DNA of 64,000 nucleotides from an uncultured Sphaerochaeta sp. (GTDB lineage Bacteria; Spirochaetota; Spirochaetia; Sphaerochaetales; Sphaerochaetaceae). The position numbers and the translations under genes are program-made. Shown piece after piece: positions 43,461-51,766 of this stretch (within the stretch, counting starts at the first letter, position 1; every line of letters begins with the position of its first letter). The notes beneath the pieces were generated by a model. The model was not told where the DNA came from. It made no database searches and saw only the letters and a list, made by a program, of their open reading frames with translations. The stretch spans positions 2,505,715-2,569,714 of the forward strand of contig NZ_OY781873.1 in the NCBI RefSeq assembly GCF_963677075.1, in the 5' to 3' direction.

Positions 43461-44731
43461 GATAGGAGTCTCATACGACCTTGCTTCTGAAATGAGGCAA
43501 GGTCAATTTTTTCTCCCCCAGAGAGACGGCTTTCTTCGGCTGCAAATGCCATAAAATGGCTTTCCAACGAGGAGGAAAGATCACTGGTACTATGTATATC
43601 CAAAGAACGAACACGTGCGATGAAATCAGTAATCAGGTGCTCGTCTCCTCCCCCGTGGCCATCTCTTTTCGTATTGAGCTGATAAGTAATACGCTCCTTG
43701 GTCGAGAAAACATCAATGGTAATCTCACCACTCTCCATGTCCCCTTTAAGTTCTGCCTTACTCCCCATTACCCGTATACTCCTATGTGTATCCATGGTAA
43801 ATCCAGACATGGTAAAGCTTGCGATAACGCCATTGGAGAACCGTGCACTTACACTTTGGTGATCAACCACATTATTGTCACAGTGGTATACACACCTCCC
43901 ATAGGGACCTTCTTTCAACGCCTTCTCCCGCCCCTCGTAGGAGAGGTCAGTGGTAATGACATTCACAGGCCAGAGAATATTCTCACCCAAGTAGATCTTC
44001 TGGGCAGCATAGGGACACTGTTCAAGCACAGGGCAACCATCAGTACATCGTGGAGGAGCTCCCTCGGGTGCATTATCTTGTTTAAAATGGAACAGATCAC
44101 CATAGCTGGAGAGCGTTTCGCAAGAACTCCCTGCAAGATAGCGAAGAATGTCCATATCGTGACAACTCTTGGCAAGGATCATAGGACTGGATTCTTCTCT
44201 CTTCCTCCAGTTTCCTCTCACATAGCTGTGCGAGATATGGATATGGCCTACATTCTCATGCAATTCGATACCGATCAGATCACCGATGGACTTCTCCTCG
44301 ATGAGTTGTTTGATTTTGGTGAAGAACGGAGTATATCGCAGTACATGTGAGATACTTACCAGGCTTTTGGTATGATTTGCTTTTTCTGCAATCTGGGATA
44401 GCTCACCCAAAGAAGGAACAACCGGTTTTTCACAGAGTACTGGATATCCCTCATCAATTGCCTTGAGAAGAGGCTCCAAATGCATTGCATCTTGGGTAGC
44501 AATGATAATGACATCAAAATCCTGGTGTGTGGAGGGAAATAAATCCTTCCAGTCGGATACTACAAGAGAAGATGGAATTGCATGCTCCTCTGCAATTGTA
44601 GTACGCTTCTGTGAATCAGGTTCTGCAATGGCTGTTATTCGAAGATCTTGTGGTCGGGTTTTTGCGTAGTCGGCATACACATACCGACCCCTACTCCCCC
44701 CACCCAACAATGCGGCGCGAATTGGGTTCAT
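43457..44731 (-). CDS. Gfo/Idh/MocA-family oxidoreductase
   Basis: A 424-residue NAD(P)-dependent sugar or polyol dehydrogenase: Rossmann GGGSRGRYVYADY at the N-terminus, LCEKPVV (catalytic Lys) near residue 105 and a C-terminal alpha/beta sheet domain. Cys clusters CTDGCPVLEQC and YGRCVYHC in the middle may bind a metal or be structural. GGAG six nt upstream supports the ATG at 44731. Possibly monocistronic, opposite to the transporter operon. Confidence 0.85.
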   Translation of the reverse strand: MNPIRAALLGGGSRGRYVYADYAKTRPQDLRITAIAEPDSQKRTTIAEEHAIPSSLVVSDWKDLFPSTHQDFDVIIIATQDAMHLEPLLKAIDEGYPVLCEKPVVPSLGELSQIAEKANHTKSLVSISHVLRYTPFFTKIKQLIEEKSIGDLIGIELHENVGHIHISHSYVRGNWRKREESSPMILAKSCHDMDILRYLAGSSCETLSSYGDLFHFKQDNAPEGAPPRCTDGCPVLEQCPYAAQKIYLGENILWPVNVITTDLSYEGREKALKEGPYGRCVYHCDNNVVDHQSVSARFSNGVIASFTMSGFTMDTHRSIRVMGSKAELKGDMESGEITIDVFSTKERITYQLNTKRDGHGGGDEHLITDFIARVRSLDIHSTSDLSSSLESHFMAFAAEESRLSGGEKIDLASFQKQGRMRLLS

Positions 44732-44764
44732 GAACTTCTCCAAAAAGATATAGTAAGAAATGCC

Positions 44765-45241
44765 TTATGACTCCAGGACCCAGGTAGCACTATGTCCCTT
44801 ATCATCCCCTCTGCATGGTGGGAAGCGCTTACCTTCCTCCATGGTGACCGTCTTGTCGGGATGTTCAAAGCAGTGATAGACTCCAGCAGTCTCACACTGT
44901 GACCCGGTTTTGGTAGAAACTTCCTCTTTTGGGGCTTCCTCTTTCTTCTCCTGCTTGGGAGGTACTGGTGAGCTAGCTTTCTGAACAGGCTTTTCTGCTT
45001 TTGGTGCACTCTGTACAGGTTTAACCGGTTCTTGCATCTTCGTTGCATCACCTTTCTTTCCAAGTAACAGCCATTGCACAATAATTGCAGCAGCTCCTAC
45101 CAACAGGACCAAAATAACAGCGACAGTCTTGACCTGTGTGTCCTGCACTGCAAGCAGAATCAACACAACGATAAGTACCATAACCACTAGATAGACGATA
45201 GTAGTTTTTTTCAGACGCTCTTTCTCGTAGCTTGTGTTCAT
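44765..45241 (-). CDS. Small membrane protein with Cys/His-rich C-terminal domain
   Basis: A 158-residue protein: two membrane helices (residues 14-32 and 38-60), a Lys/Pro/Glu-rich linker (70-115) and a compact C-terminal domain QCETAGVYHCFEHPD...GKRFPPC...ATWVLE. Three Cys and two or three His could bind metal; the pattern GxYxC...G.xFPPC...W recalls small YjzC-like domains, an analogy only. AGGAG precedes the ATG. I do not recognise a function. Confidence 0.65.
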   Translation of the reverse strand: MNTSYEKERLKKTTIVYLVVMVLIVVLILLAVQDTQVKTVAVILVLLVGAAAIIVQWLLLGKKGDATKMQEPVKPVQSAPKAEKPVQKASSPVPPKQEKKEEAPKEEVSTKTGSQCETAGVYHCFEHPDKTVTMEEGKRFPPCRGDDKGHSATWVLES

Positions 45242-45377
45242 AGCTTCTCCTATCTATGTATCGTTGCCCAAGAGGGAACCTTATACGCTGTTTACTACTC
45301 CTAGCATACCCCAATCCAAAGCGATTCTCAATCTTTTTCCTGTCTTGTCATGATTTTTGGTGTTACAAGAGAAGAAA

Positions 45378-45539
45378 TTAGCGTGTTATTTGGCCCATAA
45401 GCGCCGACTCGACTGCCTTAAGTATCACCACACTGCTGTACGTTGCTCCTGAAATCACATCAACTTGTAGTTGTTGGGAGGAAAGCTTATTCTGGAGGAA
45501 ATTTTTTGCTTTCTTTTCTTGTATTCTGCAGTAAAGATT
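45378..45539 (-). pseudogene. FMN-binding-domain remnant
   Basis: The minus strand is open for 53 codons between stops and encodes KNFLQNKLSSQQLQVDVISG followed by ATYSSVVILKAVESALMGQI, closely matching the C-terminus of FMN-binding domains (RnfG/NqrC type) including the SGAT flavinylation motif. No start codon or N-terminal half is visible upstream. It occupies most of the 378-bp gap between the small membrane protein and the dehydrogenase gene and is probably a deletion remnant. Confidence 0.6.
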
Positions 45540-45619
45540 TTATACAACAAAGCAGTAACACCATGTCAGAATTGGTTCTTTACAGAGAAGTTATTTCAAT
45601 GAGCGATCATTGACCATTC

Positions 45620-46702
45620 CTACACCTGCATAGGAACCAGTACCAGTTTCCCAACATGGTGCTTCCGGGAAAATTCCTGTTGTGCTGCTGCTATCTCTTC
45701 CAAGGGAAATACTCCTGCAAGTAGTGGGCGGATCTCGCCCTGTTCGATATAGGAGATAACATCTCTGAATACCGGTTCATCCCAAGCAGTACAGCCAATG
45801 AGTCTCAAATCCTTAAGATAAAGTGATCGTAAATCAATGGTTACCTGTGCACCCGCAATAGCACCGGAGGTTACCAAACACCCTCCCCTCTTCAGCAGGT
45901 TCAGCATCTCACCAAAGTCTGGACCAGCTACATTATCAACTACGACATCAACAGAATTTGATGGAAGGACTCCACTAGCAAGCTCCTCGTGTGTAAGTAT
46001 CCTCTCCACAGAGAGAGAAGCAACCTCTCTCTTCTTTCCTTTGCTGGTAACAGCAATCACCCGTGCACCCCGGCGCCCAGCAAGTTGGACAACCGCAGAG
46101 CCCACCCCACCAGAAGAACCACGCACCAGTACGATATCATCTTCCTGTACAGAGGCGCGATGCAACATATTCTCTGCGGTACCATAGGCACAGGGAATGG
46201 TTCCCAGCTCCTCATCACTCCACTCACAGTCAACAGGAAACACCTCTGGAGTAGGAACTCGTACATACTCAGCAAACGCGCCATCGCAGTCAGAGCCCAG
46301 CCATATGGTCTCCAGTGATTCCCAACCAGAGCTCCTCATACAAGGACGAACAAGGACACGCGAGTTTAGCAAGTGTGCATCCTGTCCACTTCCTACAGCT
46401 ACCACGCGTCCACAACAATCCGTTCCCTGGATGAGAGGAAAAGGAGTCTTCTCCTTCCATACCCCATCCATACTGTTGTCTATTTCCCCTGAGGAGAGTG
46501 CAAGGGTTCCTTCCTTTACCTTGGAAGCATACCACCCCAAACGGGTATTGATATCCGTATTGTTGACTCCGGCTGAAAGAACTTTCAGCAAAACCGTACC
46601 AGGAAGAAGCTCAGGAACAGGAACATCCTGGTACTGCAATTGCTCATACCCCCCATTGGATTTAGTAACAACCGCTTTCATTGTTCGTGGTATTGTACTC
46701 AT
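45620..46702 (-). CDS. Zinc-type/quinone-oxidoreductase-like alcohol dehydrogenase
   Basis: A 360-residue medium-chain dehydrogenase/reductase. The GroES-like N-terminal half has VLLKVLSAGVNNTDINTR and GTDCCGRVVAVG; the Rossmann half has VRGSSGGVGSAVVQLAGRRG. The catalytic-zinc pattern (Cys, GHE) is incomplete, so it resembles the zinc-independent quinone oxidoreductase branch. AGGAGGGG precedes the ATG at 46702; a frame extending into the regulator gene is rejected. It follows the RpiR regulator in the same orientation. Confidence 0.82.
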   Translation of the reverse strand: MSTIPRTMKAVVTKSNGGYEQLQYQDVPVPELLPGTVLLKVLSAGVNNTDINTRLGWYASKVKEGTLALSSGEIDNSMDGVWKEKTPFPLIQGTDCCGRVVAVGSGQDAHLLNSRVLVRPCMRSSGWESLETIWLGSDCDGAFAEYVRVPTPEVFPVDCEWSDEELGTIPCAYGTAENMLHRASVQEDDIVLVRGSSGGVGSAVVQLAGRRGARVIAVTSKGKKREVASLSVERILTHEELASGVLPSNSVDVVVDNVAGPDFGEMLNLLKRGGCLVTSGAIAGAQVTIDLRSLYLKDLRLIGCTAWDEPVFRDVISYIEQGEIRPLLAGVFPLEEIAAAQQEFSRKHHVGKLVLVPMQV

Positions 46703-46739
46703 ACTGTCCCCTCCTGATATTGAAACGATTTGCGTCCTC

Positions 46740-47447
46740 TTAGGATTGATGAGGAAGAAACCGTTGGATGACCTCCTCAAGAAAAATGAAGAACGTGGTT
46801 CGCGATTTCTCATAAGCTTGCAAATACTCTGGTTGAGCATGCTGTGCCAAATAGAAAATCTTGTCACATTGGGTGACCAGTTCCGTATTGAATTCCTCTG
46901 AAATGATGATCACATCACACCCTTTGTTCTTAGCTGTAGAGTATACATCCTGAAAGGAGTGAAAACGACCGGTTTCTGTCAGTATGACAAGCAGCGTTGT
47001 CTCATCCACCATATTCTTGACCGCAATGGGGTCAGAAACAGCCATGGTCGTTATATCGGTACAGTTCCTGAACCGATAGGCGAAGTATTCCGCGCAGAGC
47101 AAGGAAGGCCCATAGCCAAAGAGGACCAGTTTTTTATGATCCAGTATCATGGAATGAAGATCGTCCACCAGTTGGGAATCGAAGGTATCGAGGAAAGAAC
47201 GTATACGCTGTATCTCGTTTGTTGAGGTATATCCGATCACATCCTTCCCACTCAAAAATTCCATGTATTGTTTATAATTATGAAATCCAAGTTTTTTTAC
47301 AAACTTTGAGATTTTCGATACTGAGCAATTGCATATCTCAGCAGCCTGGGTGATGCGTAAGGTACCATGCGTATCACGTTGGGCAAGCAAGACCTCATGG
47401 ATGTGTCGCTCCAGGGGATTCAATGTATGTAAGTCAATCGTATTCAA
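46740..47447 (-). CDS. RpiR/MurR-family transcription regulator
   Basis: A 235-residue regulator. The N-terminal HTH (residues 1-75) includes RITQAAEICNCSVSKISKFVKKLGFHNYKQY, and a SIS domain follows (KKLVLFGYGPSLLCAEYF, LLVILTETGRF) that should bind a phosphorylated sugar. The frame starts with TTG and has AAGGA about 10 nt upstream; no ATG lies nearer. It is divergent from the FAD oxidase/Etf/kinase operon, which it most likely represses or activates in response to a phosphosugar made by the kinase. Confidence 0.87.
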   Translation of the reverse strand: MNTIDLHTLNPLERHIHEVLLAQRDTHGTLRITQAAEICNCSVSKISKFVKKLGFHNYKQYMEFLSGKDVIGYTSTNEIQRIRSFLDTFDSQLVDDLHSMILDHKKLVLFGYGPSLLCAEYFAYRFRNCTDITTMAVSDPIAVKNMVDETTLLVILTETGRFHSFQDVYSTAKNKGCDVIIISEEFNTELVTQCDKIFYLAQHAQPEYLQAYEKSRTTFFIFLEEVIQRFLPHQS

Positions 47448-47482
47448 AACAGTGTGTCCTTCTTCTTTTTACAACTATAATC

Positions 47483-47511
47483 AGTGTAAACACTCATACA
47501 AGGAGTGTAAA
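47483..47511. promoter_or_regulatory. Palindrome and repeat before the RpiR gene
   Basis: AGTGTAAACACT is a palindrome (AGTGT-2-ACACT) and AGTGTAAA recurs 21 bp further on. The site lies 36 bp upstream of the regulator start and may be an autoregulatory operator. Confidence 0.3.
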
Positions 47512-47542
47512 GGTAAACTGGGCCAATAACCAGTATAAATAT

Positions 47543-47594
47543 GGAAATTTTTCCTTTTATTGTAATTTATTTTCTTATAACTAGAAATTTTTCC
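47543..47594. promoter_or_regulatory. Paired operators of the ygc-like operon
   Basis: GGAAATTTTTCC (47543-47554) and AGAAATTTTTCC (47583-47594) are copies, 40 bp start to start, of a palindrome of the form GGAAA-2-TTTCC. A possible promoter (TTGTAA 47560, TAGAAA 47582, 16-bp spacer) lies between or under them. The geometry fits repression by the adjacent RpiR-type protein. Confidence 0.45.
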
Positions 47595-47688
47595 ATATTC
47601 ATTGACATTACATACAATGCCCTTTACCCTAAGAACAGAGGGTTCAGATACCTATTTGGACTTGTCGCCTAGACCTTTGGAGGAATAT

Positions 47689-49158
47689 GTGAATAACGAA
47701 AAGATTCTTGAACAGTTGAAAACAATGCTGAAACCTACCCAGATCAGCACCAACAGTGAAGATCTCTATGATGCATCTGCAGATAGATATAAGAAATATG
47801 CAAAAGCAAGGAACGTACTCGATGTGCCCTCCCCGCTGGCAATCGTCTACCCCGACTCTCCCCAGCAGGTTCGCGACCTGCTTGTGTTCTGCAATACCAA
47901 TAAGATCAACGTGATCCCCCGTGCAGGAAAAACAGCAACAGAGGGTGGTCTTGAGAACTGGAAGGAACAGACACTCGTCATAGATGCCCTGAACTTGGAT
48001 AGTATCATCAATATCGATACCTATAACATGCAGGCAACCGTACAGGCGGGAGTTCCCCTGCAAGTACTGGAAGATGCCCTGAGAAAGGAAGGTTTTACCA
48101 CCGGCCACTCACCACAGTCAAAGCCTGTAGCAAAACTGGGTGGATTGGTCGCAACCCGGAGTATTGGACAGTTTTCCACCCTCTATGGGGCAATCGAGGA
48201 CATGGTAGTCGGACTTGAGTGCGTATTCCCAGACGGACATATCTCCAGAATTAAGAATGTTCCCCGACGTTCAGGTGGTCCCGATATTCGTCATATTGCC
48301 ATCGGCAATGAAGGATCACTATGCTACATCACCGAAGTAACGGTAAAGATGTTCAAACTCTATCCTGACAACAACAAATTCTATGGGTATCTCATCAATG
48401 ATGTCGATACCGGCATCAAGGTGTTGAGGGAAGTCATGGTAAACGGCTTCAGACCCTCTGTTGCCCGTACCTACAGTGAGGAAGATGCTGCACAGCATTT
48501 CTACCACTTCCACAAGAACAAGTGCGTACTGCTGTTCATGGCAGAAGGCCCTGAGGGAATTGTAAAAGCTACAGGAGAGGCAATCGAACAGGCTGTCGAG
48601 AAATTCAAGGACGGCATCATCGAACAGGTTGACAGTAAACATATTGAAAACTGGTTCAACAACCTCAACTGGTCCCAGCAAGACATAGACGATGAGTATG
48701 AAGGGATGAAAGAACATGACAGCCACTCCGGCTTCACCACCGAAATCTCTGCAGACTGGGGTACGATCACAAAGATCTACTACAATGTCATGAAGCGCGT
48801 GAAGGAAGAGTATCCACGTTTCCATGATCTGACCATGCTTGGCGGTCACTCTTCCCATAGCTACATCAACGGAACCAACATGTACTTCGTGTACAACTAC
48901 GATATCCATTGTGCACCAGAGGATGAAATGCGTGTATACCACCACCCAATGCAACGGATCATTGTCGAGGAAACCCTCAAGCTTGGCGGGTCAATGTGTC
49001 ACCATCATGGAATTGGCAAATTCCGCAATGAATGGACCGAACAGGAGCATGGTTCCGCCTACTATATGCTGGAGAAACTGAAAGAGGCATTTGATCCCAA
49101 CGGCATCATGAACTTTGGTACCATCTTCCCACAGGAAGAAGGTAAGAAGTACCAATAA
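47689..49158 (+). CDS. ygcU: YgcU-like FAD-linked oxidase
   Basis: A 489-residue protein of the FAD_binding_4 / GlcD-ADHAPS group. PP-loop FAD binding is around VIPRAGKTATEGGLENW and GHSPQSKPVAKLGGLVATRS; the C-terminal part has GGHSSHSYINGTNMYFVY and SMCHHHGIGKFR, typical of ADHAPS-like enzymes. It resembles E. coli YgcU closely in segments such as GQFSTLYGAIEDMVVGLE. GTG at 47689 with GGAGG five nt upstream is chosen; the TTG at 47602 gives 29 extra residues with no ribosome site. It probably oxidises a hydroxy-acid or polyol and passes electrons to the Etf encoded next. Confidence 0.83.
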   Translation: MNNEKILEQLKTMLKPTQISTNSEDLYDASADRYKKYAKARNVLDVPSPLAIVYPDSPQQVRDLLVFCNTNKINVIPRAGKTATEGGLENWKEQTLVIDALNLDSIINIDTYNMQATVQAGVPLQVLEDALRKEGFTTGHSPQSKPVAKLGGLVATRSIGQFSTLYGAIEDMVVGLECVFPDGHISRIKNVPRRSGGPDIRHIAIGNEGSLCYITEVTVKMFKLYPDNNKFYGYLINDVDTGIKVLREVMVNGFRPSVARTYSEEDAAQHFYHFHKNKCVLLFMAEGPEGIVKATGEAIEQAVEKFKDGIIEQVDSKHIENWFNNLNWSQQDIDDEYEGMKEHDSHSGFTTEISADWGTITKIYYNVMKRVKEEYPRFHDLTMLGGHSSHSYINGTNMYFVYNYDIHCAPEDEMRVYHHPMQRIIVEETLKLGGSMCHHHGIGKFRNEWTEQEHGSAYYMLEKLKEAFDPNGIMNFGTIFPQEEGKKYQ

Positions 49159-49170
49159 CCTGGTGTCACT

Positions 49171-49965
49171 ATGAACATCATATGCTTGGTTAAATTCGTC
49201 CCAGACATTACAGGGTTCGGTTATGACTATGAGGCCAGTAGCATGGTAAGGAATCACACCAGGATGGTGTTGAACCCGGATGATGTATGCGCGCTCTCCT
49301 TTGCCTTCAAGGTAAAGGAGAAGCACCCTGAATCCCATCTCCAAGTGGTCTCGATGGCACCCTCTAATGTGATTCCTCATATGCACGACCTGCTCAGGCT
49401 TCCAGTGGACCGGGGTATACTGATCTGTGACCCTCTTTTTGCCGGGAGTGACACTTATGCAACGAGTGAAGTATTGGGCTCGTATCTCAAGAGCCAAGCG
49501 TTTGACGTACTCTTGAGCGGAAGTCGGTCGCTCGACGGTGCTACATCTCAGGTTCCTGCTCAGATTGCTGAAATGCTCGACCTTGATCATATGCTCGATG
49601 TCAATGAGATAGACATTGATCATACAACCAGCAGTCTTGCAGTATTCTCTGTTGAAGGGGAAAGAGAGACCACCACCTGGTCGATGCAACTCCCTGGTGT
49701 GTTAAGCCTCTCCAGGAGCAGTACGTGCAAACTCCCCTATCCCTCCTATGCAGACCTGCAACGAGATGTATCAGACAAACTAACCATACTCACCAACAAG
49801 GAACTGGATTTGAACCCTTCCCATGTGGGCTTGGAAGGTTCTTTAACCAAGGTGGTCAACACCTACGAGGCAAAGAGCCGGAAACGGAAGAAAACAGTGG
49901 TTGAAGCGGACGACGAGGGGATCGACTTTGTACTCTCCTATCTCAAGGAAAGGGGGTTTGTGTAG
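49171..49965 (+). CDS. etfB: Electron-transfer flavoprotein beta subunit (YgcR-like)
   Basis: A 264-residue EtfB: the N-terminal IICLVKFVPDITG, NPDDVCALSFAFKVKEKH, SGSRSLDGATSQVPAQIAEML and the C-terminal basic/acid tail. It binds AMP or an electron-carrier flavin and docks EtfA. It sits between the FAD oxidase and etfA; etfB stop and etfA start are separated by one base. Weak ribosome site, so probably coupled to the oxidase gene. Confidence 0.88.
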   Translation: MNIICLVKFVPDITGFGYDYEASSMVRNHTRMVLNPDDVCALSFAFKVKEKHPESHLQVVSMAPSNVIPHMHDLLRLPVDRGILICDPLFAGSDTYATSEVLGSYLKSQAFDVLLSGSRSLDGATSQVPAQIAEMLDLDHMLDVNEIDIDHTTSSLAVFSVEGERETTTWSMQLPGVLSLSRSSTCKLPYPSYADLQRDVSDKLTILTNKELDLNPSHVGLEGSLTKVVNTYEAKSRKRKKTVVEADDEGIDFVLSYLKERGFV

Positions 49966-49966
49966 C

Positions 49967-50956
49967 ATGAAACGAACCTTGATCCTGCAGGATACGGAAG
50001 ACCCAAAGAGGAGCGATGCACTTCTTGAGGTAAACCGACGCATCTATGGTGAGAAGAACAGCGAGTCTTGGCTCCTTGCATTCTCATCCGACCAAGAATC
50101 GCTGCCTGAGGGTTTTGATACCATCATCCTTGTCAAAGATGAGAAAATCGTCAAGGAAGATGCACGGCATATCTGTGCCATCATCTTCGACCTTCACGAG
50201 CACCATTCCTTTGACTCCATTCTCATTCCAGGTACATGGCTAGGAAGAATGGTTGCTCCCCGAGTTGCAAGACGGATGGGGGTTGGCCTTGTTGCTGAGA
50301 TAAACGATGTCCAAAGACACGGAGAGGACTTGGAATTTGTGCGTACAGCTTATTCAGGAAATGTGCTGGCAGGTATCGTAATGAAGAGTGAGAGGCCAAT
50401 TATCCTGAGCATCAAGCCAGGCATATTCTCCTGGGAGCTGAAGTCACAGGTGAAAACTGTAGTACAGCACTATGAAGGCGAGATTGCATCGCCCTCCTCA
50501 CTAATCCCGCTGGAGAGGAGGCAGAGACCCCTTTCCTATGATATCCGAGATAGTGATGTTCTCATCTCAGGTGGTGGTGGTGCCAAGAGGGCATACCCGA
50601 TGCTGGAAACTCTGGCGAAAAAATTGGGTGGTGAAGTATCTGCAAGCCGAAAACTCGTCGACCAAGGGATTGCCAACCGTAGCATTCAGGTAGGACAATC
50701 AGGAAAGATTGTCAGTCCTCGTCTGTATATCGCCATTGGAATCGATGGGGCTATCCAGCATGTGGAAGGATTGCAGAATGTGGAGACGATACTCTCGGTG
50801 AATACGAATCCTGACGCACCCATTTGCAGCATATCAGATGTGGTGGTTGTCGGGGATGCAAAGACGTTTATAGAAAAACTATTACAGAAGATTGCTTTAC
50901 ATAACGAGCAAACAACGTTCGATCAGAGTACAACAGACAGAGGAGAGAGCGAATGA
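49967..50956 (+). CDS. etfA: Electron-transfer flavoprotein alpha subunit (YgcQ-like)
   Basis: A 329-residue EtfA. The C-terminal FAD domain shows VLISGGGGAKRAYPML, VSASRKLVDQG, QVGQSGKIVSPRLYIAIGID and GAIQHVEGL, as in EtfA. Together with EtfB it should accept electrons from the FAD oxidase. The acceptor (menaquinone, ferredoxin or crotonyl-CoA-type enzyme) is not encoded nearby. The ATG at 49967 is just after the etfB stop, so a longer frame is rejected. It overlaps the next gene by ATGA. Confidence 0.9.
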   Translation: MKRTLILQDTEDPKRSDALLEVNRRIYGEKNSESWLLAFSSDQESLPEGFDTIILVKDEKIVKEDARHICAIIFDLHEHHSFDSILIPGTWLGRMVAPRVARRMGVGLVAEINDVQRHGEDLEFVRTAYSGNVLAGIVMKSERPIILSIKPGIFSWELKSQVKTVVQHYEGEIASPSSLIPLERRQRPLSYDIRDSDVLISGGGGAKRAYPMLETLAKKLGGEVSASRKLVDQGIANRSIQVGQSGKIVSPRLYIAIGIDGAIQHVEGLQNVETILSVNTNPDAPICSISDVVVVGDAKTFIEKLLQKIALHNEQTTFDQSTTDRGESE

Positions 50957-51732
50957 ATATACCTGACTTCACCATGGATTTCTTTTCCTTGAAAGGGAAA
51001 AATGCCGTTGTCACTGGTGGGAACACCGGTCTTGGGCAACCCCTTTCAGTAGCTCTGGCGAAAGCTGGAGCAAATGTCATTGTAGCCAGCATCATGGAAG
51101 AAGATGGACAGACAAAACAGTGGGTTGAAGATTGCGGAGTTGCCTATCAGTATATTCACAGCAATATCACTGAAGAGGGTGAATGCAAACGTATAGTCGA
51201 TACTTGCATCAATACGTGGGGCAGTATAGATATCCTGGTCAATTGTGCAGGTATCAGCATAAACAAGGAGGATGTCACTGAATTCAATCGCAGTGACTGG
51301 GACAAGATGATTGCGGTGAATCTAACCGCTGCCTTTGAGATGATACATGAGGTAACACCCCATATGATCAGGCAAAGAAGTGGAAAGATCATCAATATTG
51401 CATCCCTGTATGCCTTTCTCGGTGGACGCTGGTCACCAGCATACGCTGCATCAAAACATGGTATCGTTGGTTTGACGAAGGCTATGAGTGATGAGTTGGC
51501 AGAATACAATGTCCAGGTCAATGCTATCGCTCCTGGGTATTTTGTAACCAAATTGACTGAGAAAACCCGCAGCGACCAGAAACGTAATGAGGTGATCGTC
51601 TCCCACATTCCTGCAAATCGATGGGGAACAGCAACAGACTTGATGGGTTCTTGCATCTATCTCTCCAGCGATGCTTCCAACTATGTGAATGGAACCGTTC
51701 TTACCATCGACGGTGGTTTCCTGATACGTTAG
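50953..51732 (+). CDS. ygcW: KduD/YgcW-like short-chain dehydrogenase
   Basis: A 259-residue SDR: VTGGNTGLGQPL cofactor loop, NCAGISINKEDV, Ser in IASLYA and catalytic YAASKHG. The ending NGTVLTIDGGF and overall length match 2-deoxy-D-gluconate 3-dehydrogenase-like enzymes. It is coupled to etfA by a 4-bp overlap and GGAGAG ribosome site. Likely oxidises or reduces the sugar acid or polyol handled by the operon. Confidence 0.85.
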   Translation: MNIPDFTMDFFSLKGKNAVVTGGNTGLGQPLSVALAKAGANVIVASIMEEDGQTKQWVEDCGVAYQYIHSNITEEGECKRIVDTCINTWGSIDILVNCAGISINKEDVTEFNRSDWDKMIAVNLTAAFEMIHEVTPHMIRQRSGKIINIASLYAFLGGRWSPAYAASKHGIVGLTKAMSDELAEYNVQVNAIAPGYFVTKLTEKTRSDQKRNEVIVSHIPANRWGTATDLMGSCIYLSSDASNYVNGTVLTIDGGFLIR

Positions 51733-51766
51733 TTCTCAGGAAAGAGCAAAGAAAAAAGAAGAGAGT

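Noticed and set aside
47602..47688. Upstream TTG start for the FAD oxidase
   Set aside because: No ribosome site and no family resemblance in the added residues; GTG at 47689 has GGAGG at ideal spacing and fits the length of YgcU.
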